Source of the DNA: Lachnospiraceae bacterium UBA3638
GTDB lineage: Bacteria > Bacillota > Clostridia > Lachnospirales > Lachnospiraceae
NCBI GenBank assembly: GCA_002373595.1
Contig: DFKT01000025.1
Span: 1-28,138, forward strand
Reading direction: 5' to 3'
DNA: 28,138 bases
Below, piece after piece: positions 7,368 to 16,437 of the stretch; the first letter of the stretch is position 1; each line of letters begins with the position of its first letter. Below the pieces are notes generated by a model, which made no database searches, was not told the origin of the DNA, and saw only the letters and a list, made by a program, of their open reading frames with translations. A program made the translations under genes and the position numbers.

Positions 7368-8678
7368 TCATTCAATCTCGCCGTAAGCAGCTATGGCATC
7401 GTCAACGGTCATAAGCCCGTTGCTCACCTGCCATCCCGCCTTGCTCACCTGCAATGAAGCTTCATCATTCAGTCCCAGCTCCGATAAGTTGATAAACCGC
7501 TTGGAGCTAAGCTTCTCAAAAGGCGCATACACACTGTCCATAGACATATCCCGGCAAGGCGTCACCATGCGCTTGGCAATAGCCATCCTGTTAAGTTCAT
7601 CGGAGCTGACGAGGAAGCGCATAAATTCATTGGCCATCTCCAGATTCTCACTGTTCCTGTTTACTCCGAATCCTAAAGAGACAGTATTGACAAAGTAGCC
7701 TCCGTCCTCAGTCGAAGGCACGGGATAAAAGCTGTACTTAAAAGGATTGGCACCGAAAGCTTCCGATTTGGCCTCTCTCTTGGCAGTTCCCGAAACAGTA
7801 TTTCCGGAAGCCAGCATCATCGGTACATCTCCCTCAAAGAATCTGAGAATGACAGCATCGTAGTTATTCTCCAATTCATTGCAGTGATCAAGATTGATGT
7901 AACCATGTCCCATAAAGTCTGCAACCAGTTCCAAAGTGCTCCTCATATACTCTCCGCCCTCAGGCTTCATCTCGTTCATCGCTGCGAGAGCATCTTCCTT
8001 GCCCTATATCTGTGCGCAGAAGTACGGATAGAACATCGGATAGAGTAAGTCGCCTCCTTTGTTATACCCCATAATAGGATCGGAATATCCCGCCTTCTTG
8101 AAGGCTTCGCACGAAGCGAGAAGTTCGGAATATGTTTGGGGAACAGAAATATTCTCCTTTGCAAAAAGATCTTCGTTTACGAGCATACCGTATGTGGTGG
8201 TATATACCGGAACGCTGAGCACGCTGTCTGATCCGTCCTTCACCAGCAGATTGGGTCTGATAGATGAAAGATCAATATCCACTGTGGGATCCGAAAGATC
8301 CTCGGATGCATCGCGAATGATCTGATAATCAGCCCAATCACTCATCCAAGGATAAGTAAAGAAAATATCCGGAGCTTCTTTTCCTGCAAGTGCAGTAGTA
8401 AGTATACCGCTGGCCGCCTTGGAGTATCCGTCCATAAACTTGTAATCCATCTTCACGTTGGGATAATACTCCGAGAAACGGTTAAACTCCGTCTCGAGCG
8501 CTTCGAAATTCTCATAATGTCCCGCTACGGTGATGGAGCAATCAGTTGATGTATCCAGCCTCGGCGTAAATCCTACTTTACCGGATCCTTCGTTGGTTTT
8601 CCTGCCGCATCCCGAAGCGCACAAAGCCAGCATCACGATCAGTGAACACAATGCGAGCCTTCTCTTATGCTTTTTCAT
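7368..8678 (-). pseudogene. Extracellular solute-binding lipoprotein interrupted by one in-frame amber codon
   Basis: The reading frame encodes a sugar-type ABC solute-binding lipoprotein of about 436 residues. The start is the ATG at 8678, with AAGGAGGG at 8688-8695 and a four-base ATGA overlap with the upstream kinase gene. The signal peptide ends in a lipobox, L-C-A-S-G-C-G-R, with the lipidated Cys near residue 25. The frame is broken at codon 225 (TAG, 8006-8004), after F-Y-P-Y-F-C-A-Q-I. It then continues open in the same frame for another 211 codons of normal solute-binding-protein sequence. There is no frameshift or other stop. The lesion could be a recent nonsense mutation, a sequencing error, or a suppressed codon. 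An ATG at 7979 might allow reinitiation but has no good ribosome binding site. No permease or ATPase gene is nearby, so when intact it may have served as a sensory partner of the kinase rather than a transporter subunit. Confidence 0.82.
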
Positions 8679-10870
8679 GATCTTTTTCCCTCCTTGGCTT
8701 TCATTATCTCTTTCTGAACCAGTTTCAGATCTATAGGTTTGGCGATATGACCGTTCATACCCGCAGCCATGCATTCGGATATATTTTCGGAAAAGGCATC
8801 CGCTGTCATCGCTATGATGGGGATACCTGCAGCCCATTCATCATCAAGTGTTCTTATCGCTTTGGTTGCCTCTATTCCGTTCATAACGGGCATCTGGACA
8901 TCCATAAATATGAGATCGTAATCTCCTTTACTTGCAGATGTCATGATCTCTACCGCACGCTTACCGTTCTCCGCACGCTCGGTTTCGACGCCGTGCATCT
9001 GAAGAAGATTGGAGATTATCTCCCAATTGATATTATTATCCTCTACAACAAGGATCTTCATTCCCTCGATACCGCTCAGTTCATCGCGTTCCGTAGTCTG
9101 AGTGTCGTCACCGGATGCTTCGCCCTCTCCGGCCTCTTGCTTTGTCAGGTATGCCGGTTTGTCGGATATAGCTATCTCCAGTGTCACGGTGAACGTGGTT
9201 CCCTTTCCCACCTCGCTGACACAGTCAATGGTTCCGTCCATCAGATCTATCATCTTCTTGGTGATGGCAAGTCCGAGTCCCGTTCCCTGTATCGTATCTA
9301 CCCTACTGTCGATCTGTCTGGAAAAAGGCTGATACATCTTCTCCATGAATTCAGGCGTCATGCCTATACCGGTATCGCTTACCGTATAGGTCAGCCTGAC
9401 AGTCCTGTCCGTACTTCCGGGTTCTTCAAGCATCTCAGCTTCTACTTTTCCGCCGGCTTCCGTATACTTGATGGCGTTCGACAACAGGTTAATGTAGATC
9501 TGATTGAGGCGAAGCTGATCCGCATAGAGATATTCATGCTCGAACTTATCAGTATTGAAAGTGAATTCTATGTTTTTCTCTTTGACCATGGGCTGGGAGA
9601 TATTTATGAGGTTTTCCCTGCACTCTTCCAGAGAGAATGTGACAGGATTAAGAGTGATCTTGCCGCTCTCAACCTTTGTTATATCAAGGATATCGTTGAT
9701 AAGTGTAAGCAGATGGTTGCTTGCCGTACTTATCTTGTGCAGATTCTCCCGCACGGCAGTCGCATCATCGGCATTCTTTTCGGTAATGATCGTAAGACCT
9801 ACGATCGCATTCATGGGAGTCCGGATATCATGCGACATTGTGGAGAGGAAATCGGTCTTGGCACGATTGGCTCTGTCCGCCGAGTCAACGGCAGTCTTGA
9901 GCTTACGATTGAATCCCATCATGATGACCAGATTGAATATCAAAAGGAAAAGCAATCCTATGGTGATAATGCCGACTATGGTCCAATTGATGACCGCTCC
10001 GTCAAACTCAGATATCGGGATCATCGTAACGATGATCCAGTCATCCGTCGAATTGACCCTCGTATGGGACAAAATGCTCCTCTGCCCGGTTGAGTTCAAC
10101 ATTTCAAACACACCCGGTGCACCTTTCACGCTTTCTTTCACGCCCTCGAGTACATCCGGTGCAGAAGTATTATATGATTGATAGAATTCATAGAAATTGG
10201 AATTTTTGAACGAACGTCCTCTGACAATATAGTCTCCGGAACTATCTATCAAAGATATCTCAGCTTTTTCGTATTCCTTGGTGGGGAATACCCACTTCGT
10301 CTCAATCAGCGACAGCGGAACAATACGCAGTAATACGGCATCCTGCATCTTACCTGTTTCTTCGTCGCGCACATGGACAGAGCAGCAAAAGCCGATCGAC
10401 TGGATCGCATTTACGGGATTTGTATATGCTCTGGTAACATTCAGATTGCTGTCTTCGTCGAGCAGGCTTTCAAACCCTTCATCGAATGCTTTGACATTAT
10501 CATACGAGACGGTATAATCGTCTGTTCCCTCATTTCTGCTCGCCGTGGACAGACCGGCCAGCTCGCCATCCCCCGTCAAAAGGATATGTGCGGTGACATT
10601 GGGTACTGCTATGGACTCGCGAACGAAGTCGATCGCCTCCTCCGCAGTCATGTCATTCGAATTGATATATGAAGCCCAACTGTTGCAGACTTGCTGTTCT
10701 CCCAAAAGATAATTGGTGGTCACTCTTTCCATGGCCACCGTCATATTCTCAAACCCTTCGATCTGAGAAGTAAGTATCCTCTTTTGTTCGCTGCTCACAT
10801 CGAACAGCGTCAGTCCCAGGATGACAAGTACGATCACTATGTTTCCCAGGAGCATCACACTTTTTTTCAT
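8675..10870 (-). CDS. Membrane hybrid sensor histidine kinase (extracellular sensor-HisKA-HATPase-REC)
   Basis: This 731-residue protein has membrane segments at about 5-23 and 294-318 enclosing an extracellular sensor of about 270 residues, probably Cache-like. HisKA follows with H347 in S-H-D-I-R-T-P. The HATPase domain has N465 (N box), D499-T-G-I-G and G529-T-G-L-G. The C-terminal receiver (about 604-725) has E610/D611, D657, T689 and K711. There is no HPt domain, so output must pass through a separate HPt protein such as the one at 5293, or others. The gene lies eight bases after the HD-GYP gene and overlaps the lipoprotein gene by four bases. This suggests that the lipoprotein delivers a ligand to this kinase. 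The Shine-Dalgarno is weak: GAAGGA lies about 20 bases upstream, inside the end of the preceding gene, so translation may be coupled. Confidence 0.9.
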   Translation of the reverse strand: MKKSVMLLGNIVIVLVILGLTLFDVSSEQKRILTSQIEGFENMTVAMERVTTNYLLGEQQVCNSWASYINSNDMTAEEAIDFVRESIAVPNVTAHILLTGDGELAGLSTASRNEGTDDYTVSYDNVKAFDEGFESLLDEDSNLNVTRAYTNPVNAIQSIGFCCSVHVRDEETGKMQDAVLLRIVPLSLIETKWVFPTKEYEKAEISLIDSSGDYIVRGRSFKNSNFYEFYQSYNTSAPDVLEGVKESVKGAPGVFEMLNSTGQRSILSHTRVNSTDDWIIVTMIPISEFDGAVINWTIVGIITIGLLFLLIFNLVIMMGFNRKLKTAVDSADRANRAKTDFLSTMSHDIRTPMNAIVGLTIITEKNADDATAVRENLHKISTASNHLLTLINDILDITKVESGKITLNPVTFSLEECRENLINISQPMVKEKNIEFTFNTDKFEHEYLYADQLRLNQIYINLLSNAIKYTEAGGKVEAEMLEEPGSTDRTVRLTYTVSDTGIGMTPEFMEKMYQPFSRQIDSRVDTIQGTGLGLAITKKMIDLMDGTIDCVSEVGKGTTFTVTLEIAISDKPAYLTKQEAGEGEASGDDTQTTERDELSGIEGMKILVVEDNNINWEIISNLLQMHGVETERAENGKRAVEIMTSASKGDYDLIFMDVQMPVMNGIEATKAIRTLDDEWAAGIPIIAMTADAFSENISECMAAGMNGHIAKPIDLKLVQKEIMKAKEGKRS

Positions 10871-10878
10871 ATAATGTT

Positions 10879-12237
10879 TTAGATTTTTCCTTCTTTGATC
10901 AGCCGAAGGGCAATATCGGCGATCTTGGGATCGAACTGTTTTCCTTTACACTCCGTGATCTCTTCGATGATCTTTTCCTTAGAGAGTCTCTTCCTGTAGA
11001 CTCTGTCCGAATTCATTGCGTCATACGAATCCGCTACACATATCATTCTGGCGATAAGAGGAATGTCCTCACCCGCTCTTCCCTCCGGATATCCGTTTCC
11101 GTCATATCTCTCATGATGATAGAGTGCTCCCTCTCCCACATCCTTGAGGCTCTTGAAACTGCTGAGTATCTCACCTCCGCAAACGGTATGAGACTTGATG
11201 ACCTCGAACTCATCCTCCGTAAGTTTGGCAGGTTTTCCGAGGATATTGTCGGGAACACCAATCTTTCCGCAATCGTGAAGAAGTGCTATGTAGTAAATTC
11301 TGTCGAGTTCTTCACCGGAATATCCCATCTCTGATGCTATCCGTTTCGTATACTCTGCAACTCTGTTTGAATGTCCGTTGGTATACGGATCCTTGGCATC
11401 GATGAATCCCGTGAATGTCTCTATGGACTCCATGATTATCTCATTGTCGCGCTCGTGACGGAGCTTGTACTTCCTGATCTGCAACGAAGTGATCACATAT
11501 ATGGTCAGTGCGACAAACCACGCCAGAAGCGCTGTCATCGAGATCCAGAACCATCTGTCGCTGATGATCAGCCTGTGAAAAGTATACTGAAGCTCAACAT
11601 CGGAGCCTGTAAGATCCTCGCCATCGGCTATGTACATTATGATTCCCGGCACAGTTCCTTCATAAGCTTCAATCGGAACTTCCAATGCGCTTACATTTGC
11701 ACAGGGAATATAGATGAGATAATCTCCCTGTTTCATCTTTATCAGGGTCTCTCCGTCTATCGTATATGTATCAAACGAATAATCCTCCTTCTTAAACTCA
11801 CGCAGATCAGGGATCGTTGCGACATACTCTCCTCCGGTCATGCTCTGGTGTATCTCAAGCGATCCGTTCCATGCCGACATCAGATAAGCTTCCTTATCAA
11901 ACATCACTTTGATCTTGAAATCGGAAACAGAATCTCCGGTATTGTTGGAAACCGAAAAATCATAAGTAAAAGCTCTGTACGTCTTTTCCACATACCTGTT
12001 ACTGTCCGATTCGAATATCTTGGTCCAGGTATTGCTCCTCGGGATAGCTTTGATCGTTACTTCCTTTTCGGATTCCACTTCTTCAGAGTACAGCTCATCT
12101 CCGGAGAAAAGCTCATAATGAACTTCTCTGTTATACTCATTCGTCCTCATTATGCTCATCGCACATATGAGTAGGATAAGTATCAGTGAAGATACAAATA
12201 TGATTATCGCTGTATTTTCTCTCTTACTTCTGCGCAT
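10879..12237 (-). CDS. Membrane HD-GYP c-di-GMP phosphodiesterase with extracellular beta-rich domain
   Basis: This 452-residue protein has membrane segments at about 10-30 and 229-251 with an extracellular domain of about 200 residues between them. A cytoplasmic HD-GYP domain follows (about 265-452). The HD-GYP residues are all present: H289, H321-D322 in L-L-H-D-C-G-K-I-G, H350, H374-H375 and D-G-N-G-Y-P (379-384). It should therefore hydrolyse c-di-GMP. The extracellular part contains F-S-V-S-N-N-T-G and S-A-W-N-G-S (121-126), a pattern reminiscent of beta-sandwich carbohydrate-binding modules; I hold that weakly. AAAGGA sits eight bases before the ATG. It is the middle gene of the five-gene minus-strand operon, 28 bases after the upstream kinase and eight before the next. 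Confidence 0.88.
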   Translation of the reverse strand: MRRSKRENTAIIIFVSSLILILLICAMSIMRTNEYNREVHYELFSGDELYSEEVESEKEVTIKAIPRSNTWTKIFESDSNRYVEKTYRAFTYDFSVSNNTGDSVSDFKIKVMFDKEAYLMSAWNGSLEIHQSMTGGEYVATIPDLREFKKEDYSFDTYTIDGETLIKMKQGDYLIYIPCANVSALEVPIEAYEGTVPGIIMYIADGEDLTGSDVELQYTFHRLIISDRWFWISMTALLAWFVALTIYVITSLQIRKYKLRHERDNEIIMESIETFTGFIDAKDPYTNGHSNRVAEYTKRIASEMGYSGEELDRIYYIALLHDCGKIGVPDNILGKPAKLTEDEFEVIKSHTVCGGEILSSFKSLKDVGEGALYHHERYDGNGYPEGRAGEDIPLIARMICVADSYDAMNSDRVYRKRLSKEKIIEEITECKGKQFDPKIADIALRLIKEGKI

Positions 12238-12265
12238 ATGTTTATCCTTTCACCCTCCGTGAAGG

Positions 12266-14542
12266 TCACATTTCGAAAACAGTCTTTATCTTCTTAGCGA
12301 GATCGTCATATCTCGTGATCAAGGTATCATGATTGTCCTTTATGAATGAAACATCCCCATCGTCCGCAGCCTTCTCAAGCGCTCTGGCCAGCTCCGAAAC
12401 TTCAGGCGCTCCTATGGACTTGAGATTACTCTTGAGTGCATGGACATATATCTTGTAATTCTTCCAGTCTTCCTTGGCGTAGCATTCCTTAATTGTCTGC
12501 TCCTTCTCCGCATGTGCTGCCACGAAGTCCTTTAACATCTCGAGATAGAAAGGGACATCTCCGGCACAATAACGCAGTCCGTCATCGGTAACCAGGCCGA
12601 TGCTCTTAAGCTGCTTTATCATCTCGGCATTCTTGTCCTCATCGGCATCAGAGTCCTCACCTTCGGGAAGGAATTCCATTATCTCATCATCGTCCTCTTC
12701 CACATATGTAACCTTGGGATGTGCATCCTGTTTTTTCTCATCCGGAAGATACTTCTCGAGGCAAGCCGAAAGTCTGTCCATCTCGATGGGCTTGGTCAGA
12801 TAATCATCGAACGAAGCCTGCAGGTACAGTTCTCTTGCACCTACGATCGCATTTGCAGTAAGTGCGATCACTTTCGTATGCTCGGGAACAAGATTCTCCT
12901 CGCGCAGCTTGGCAAGTGTCTCTATGCCATCCATCTCAGGCATCATATGATCCATGAATACTATGTCATATTCATTCTCAGTCATCTTGGAGACAGCACC
13001 CATCCCGGAATTCACGGTATGCGGATCGATCTCAAAGAGTCCCAGGAGATTGCGTACAACCTTGAGGTTCATCTCATTATCATCTACAACGAGTATCCTG
13101 GCATCGGGATAGATATGATCCGTTGCGATATCATCCTCTTTTTCGGATTCCAAAGGCGCTTTCCCGACAGTATCCTTTATCGGAGTATCATCGATAACGG
13201 TCTGAACGAGACTAAAGCAGAATTCCGAACCGACATCATATGTACTCTTTACTTCGAGCTTGCTTCCCATCATCTCGAGAAGTTTTGTCGTTATCGCAAG
13301 TCCGAGTCCTGTTCCTTCTATCGTACGGTTCTTATTCTCATCAAGTCTCTCAAAAGAGTTAAAGAGCTTTGATATATCTTCTTCATGGATACCGATACCC
13401 GTATCGATAACCCGGACCAGGAGAGTGACCTTGTCATCTTTACGCTCAGTGGCACTTATATCGAGAGTAACCGAACCATACTTGGTATATTTGACCGCGT
13501 TGGTGAGCAGATTGATGATCACCTGACTGATCCTGAGATCGTCCCCGTAGAGCTCACTCGGCAGATTCTCATCCGCCTTAACGATAAGCTCAAGTTCCTT
13601 GTCCTTGGCACGCTGTTCAACCGATATCTTCAGGTTCTCTATCATATCGGTGACTTTGTACTTAACGGGCAAAAGCTCCATCTTTCCGTCTTCGATCTTC
13701 GAGAAATCAAGGATACTGTTTATAAGCACGAGGAGCGTCTTGCCTGCTTTTTTGATATTTCCGGAATACTCGAGGATTTCTCTGTCCTTGGCCTTATGCA
13801 GGATCATCTCATTCATGCCAAGCACGGCATTGATAGGTGTCCTGATCTCGTGCGACATCTGTGCGAGGAAATGGCTCTTGGCCTGATTGGCAAGCCTCTC
13901 GGTCTCTGCCAGCTGCATACTCTCCTGCTCATGCAGTGTCTTTTCCTGAATGTTGTTCTTAAGATACTTAAGAACCGAAGTGAATCCGATCAGCGCCATA
14001 CATCTGGGAACCACATAGAAGAGCACGAGACTGACGATGTCCGAGTTGATCTCATATGAGTTTCCGACGAGCTTTGCTATCTCATTTGCCGAAGTGGAAG
14101 TCGTGAGTATCAGCATATTTGCATCGCAAAGACCGATCTTGAATCCAACGACTACCGAGAATAAGAATCCAAGGCAGGTGAGTGCAAATGTATATCTTAC
14201 ATATCTGTTGTAATTGTAGAGGATGGAACATACCATCGGGAAGAGCATGAAGAGCGTTCCGTGATAAGCAACCTGTGCATTGGCAAATGATATCATTCCG
14301 ACCAGGAGAAAGAGCATCAGATAATTGGCGACCGGCTTTTCAAAACCGATCAGATACTTTACGAAATATCCTCCCGCAAAGAATAATATCAGTCCGAGGA
14401 AAGTATGGTTCATGATACTCTGATCGAGTATGAAGATATGCAGAACATTAAGTACCCACGCGATGATCATTACTATCATCGTTACGCGCATACACTTAAG
14501 AGAGTATTCGTTTGCTTTCCTGAAATCTGTGGTATTATCCAT
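12266..14542 (-). CDS. Membrane hybrid sensor kinase with receiver and HPt domains
   Basis: This 758-residue protein starts with a multi-pass membrane sensor (about 18-192, probably six segments with short loops), so the signal is likely membrane-associated or a small molecule. A short coiled stretch leads into HisKA with H231 in S-H-E-I-R-T-P. The HATPase domain has N348, D380-T-G-I-G and G410-T-G-L-G. A receiver (about 481-598) follows with D487/D488, D531, T562 and K584. After an acidic linker (615-637) comes an HPt domain with H701 in V-H-A-L-K-S. It thus carries a complete internal phosphorelay up to the HPt and can phosphorylate a separate receiver, for example that of the REC-GGDEF-EAL protein. 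It begins 24 bases after the GGDEF-EAL gene. The ribosome binding site (GGTGA) is weak. Confidence 0.9.
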   Translation of the reverse strand: MDNTTDFRKANEYSLKCMRVTMIVMIIAWVLNVLHIFILDQSIMNHTFLGLILFFAGGYFVKYLIGFEKPVANYLMLFLLVGMISFANAQVAYHGTLFMLFPMVCSILYNYNRYVRYTFALTCLGFLFSVVVGFKIGLCDANMLILTTSTSANEIAKLVGNSYEINSDIVSLVLFYVVPRCMALIGFTSVLKYLKNNIQEKTLHEQESMQLAETERLANQAKSHFLAQMSHEIRTPINAVLGMNEMILHKAKDREILEYSGNIKKAGKTLLVLINSILDFSKIEDGKMELLPVKYKVTDMIENLKISVEQRAKDKELELIVKADENLPSELYGDDLRISQVIINLLTNAVKYTKYGSVTLDISATERKDDKVTLLVRVIDTGIGIHEEDISKLFNSFERLDENKNRTIEGTGLGLAITTKLLEMMGSKLEVKSTYDVGSEFCFSLVQTVIDDTPIKDTVGKAPLESEKEDDIATDHIYPDARILVVDDNEMNLKVVRNLLGLFEIDPHTVNSGMGAVSKMTENEYDIVFMDHMMPEMDGIETLAKLREENLVPEHTKVIALTANAIVGARELYLQASFDDYLTKPIEMDRLSACLEKYLPDEKKQDAHPKVTYVEEDDDEIMEFLPEGEDSDADEDKNAEMIKQLKSIGLVTDDGLRYCAGDVPFYLEMLKDFVAAHAEKEQTIKECYAKEDWKNYKIYVHALKSNLKSIGAPEVSELARALEKAADDGDVSFIKDNHDTLITRYDDLAKKIKTVFEM

Positions 14543-14566
14543 ACTTCACCATCATCCGTGTTGTTT

Positions 14567-16309
14567 TCAGATTGAGGATTCTACGACCTTCTCAGCGTCT
14601 TCAGCCGACAGCGGGCGTCCCCAGATAAATCCCTGTATGTAATCGCATCCTATATCCTTAAGGGTCTCAAGCTGATCCGGCATCTCGACTCCCTCGGATA
14701 TAACCTCAAGTCCCAGCACATGACCTATCGATACGATCGTCGATACATACTGCTTGGAGGACTCGCTCGTATTCATAACATCGATGAACGACTTGTCTAT
14801 CTTGAGCAGATCGGCAGGGAAACTGTTGAGATAACTGAGTGATGAATATCCCGTTCCGAAATCATCGATAGCGATCTTGATACCCATCTTTTTTGCTTCG
14901 TTTAATCTGGCCAGCGCCTCCTCCATCGAATCGATCATAACGGACTCCGTTATCTCTATCTCGAGATGATCGGCGGGAATGCCGGTCGATGTGATAACCT
15001 CTTTTATCTCATCGAGGAAGTTATTCTTCATAAGGTGCCTGACGGAGACATTGATGCTGAGGGTTATGTCCGCACCTTTTTCCCTTATCATCCTTGATAC
15101 GAATTCCGCTGATTTGATAAATATCCGATTGTCAATGCGATCAACGAGACCCGTCTCTTCAGCGACGGGGATGAAATCTCCCGGTCCTATGAGACTGCCT
15201 TCCGCATCCGTCATTCTCGCGAGCGCCTCAAACCCGCGGAGCTTGTGGTTTATATCATACTGCGGCTGGAGATTAAAGAATACTCTGTCATTGTCGAGTG
15301 CGCCGCGGATCTTCCTCTCCATCTCGAGTTTGTGCTCTGTCTTAAGAAGGTCCGAAGTGAAGTGCTTGACATGATCGGCATTTTTCTGATGCTTGACGGT
15401 ATGAAGCGCCGCATCCGCACCGGAGACAACATTCTCAATATTGGCAGCATCCTCGGGGTAAATCGCATATCCAAAGCATGCTGTCATGAAATAATCACAG
15501 TCATCTATCGTGATCTTCTTCTCGAGTTCCTTTTCATACTCATTTATGCTGTTCTCCACATCTTCGCATGATGAGAAACCCTGTATGACGATGCTATATT
15601 CATCTCCGCCGAGATGTCCGATAAAATCATATGTACCGGTCTTCCATGATTCGGCGAGCCTGACCCATCTGTCAGAGACTTCGAGTATGACCTTATTGCC
15701 TACCGCGTGGCCCATCGTGTCGTTGATATTTTTGAAATTATTGAGATCAACGGATACAACAGCAAACCTCGCTTTCCTCCTGACCAGATCCTTCATCAGT
15801 TCCCTGCAGGCAAATCCGTTGGGAAGGCCCGTCAGTGAATCCTTAACAGCCTGATCCCTTAGTTTTTTCTGGTAACTGTTGACCTTCCTGACATTGAAAT
15901 AAATGATCAGTATAGCAATGATAGTGAATAGATTGGAGTAGATGCCGGGGATACTGGTCACTATATGCCTGACAAACACATTGACAAGCAGCATCGGAAT
16001 CTGTGCGATCTGTATGAAAAGAGCGGAAATGAATCCGAACTTTCCATAAAAAACCACCATGAAGATGATGCAGATACTGGACAGCCATGAAAACACGCCG
16101 GTAAACGCAGTAAGAGGCACCGGGCTACCCATGACAATAATGGGCGGTCTGCCCGGATTTGCTGTATATCTGGTAAAATATGCCGCTACAATAAACAAAA
16201 GGAGCAGTAGCACATATCCGCTTTTAGGGACAGTATTATGGTCCGGTAATACGGTAAAAGACCGCTGTTTTGCGGGCTTTGTCCCCTTACCGGCAGCTTC
16301 TTTATTCAT
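14567..16309 (-). CDS. Membrane GGDEF-EAL c-di-GMP turnover protein
   Basis: This 580-residue protein has about four membrane segments in residues 32-140. A GGDEF domain follows (about 152-312) with an intact signature, G-G-D-E-Y at 234-238. The C-terminal EAL domain (about 325-578) has E361-A-L, D482/D483 in D-D-F-G-T-G-Y, K504 and E539, so both synthesis and breakdown of c-di-GMP are possible. It is the only protein in the window with an intact GGDEF motif. I chose the ATG at 16309 because GGAGGT (16322-16317) lies seven bases upstream; the frame can be extended to 16372, but that would run over the promoter. It is the first gene of the five-gene operon and is preceded by a promoter with an extended -10. 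Confidence 0.9.
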   Translation of the reverse strand: MNKEAAGKGTKPAKQRSFTVLPDHNTVPKSGYVLLLLLFIVAAYFTRYTANPGRPPIIVMGSPVPLTAFTGVFSWLSSICIIFMVVFYGKFGFISALFIQIAQIPMLLVNVFVRHIVTSIPGIYSNLFTIIAILIIYFNVRKVNSYQKKLRDQAVKDSLTGLPNGFACRELMKDLVRRKARFAVVSVDLNNFKNINDTMGHAVGNKVILEVSDRWVRLAESWKTGTYDFIGHLGGDEYSIVIQGFSSCEDVENSINEYEKELEKKITIDDCDYFMTACFGYAIYPEDAANIENVVSGADAALHTVKHQKNADHVKHFTSDLLKTEHKLEMERKIRGALDNDRVFFNLQPQYDINHKLRGFEALARMTDAEGSLIGPGDFIPVAEETGLVDRIDNRIFIKSAEFVSRMIREKGADITLSINVSVRHLMKNNFLDEIKEVITSTGIPADHLEIEITESVMIDSMEEALARLNEAKKMGIKIAIDDFGTGYSSLSYLNSFPADLLKIDKSFIDVMNTSESSKQYVSTIVSIGHVLGLEVISEGVEMPDQLETLKDIGCDYIQGFIWGRPLSAEDAEKVVESSI

Positions 16310-16374
16310 TAGTCTTACCTCCCCCCGGAGTAAACCGACTGTTTTAAAGCATTTTGCAATAGAAACAGACAATG

Positions 16375-16403
16375 ATTATATCATATTTTCGCGGCTTTCG
16401 AAA
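16375..16403 (-). promoter_or_regulatory. Extended -10 promoter for the five-gene signalling operon
   Basis: On the minus strand, TGATATAAT includes a perfect TATAAT (16380-16375) preceded by TGn. A weak -35 (TTTCGA) lies 17 bases further upstream. It is about 66 bases before the start codon at 16309. Confidence 0.55.
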
Positions 16404-16437
16404 CGGATCACCCGGTTTTAAAGTCGCGAATCCGGCG

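Noticed and set aside
8004..8006. Amber codon as evidence of pyrrolysine or an altered genetic code
   Set aside because: TAG is used as the ordinary stop by several other genes in the window, and no pyrrolysine genes are present.
8747..10093. Long open frame (448 codons) on the plus strand opposite the hybrid kinase
   Set aside because: It lies fully antisense to a clear kinase gene, lacks recognisable domains and is rich in residues typical of shadow frames.
16404..16437. Possible terminator after the xylosidase gene
   Set aside because: Only short imperfect pairings such as CGGAT with ATCCG are present and there is no T-run.
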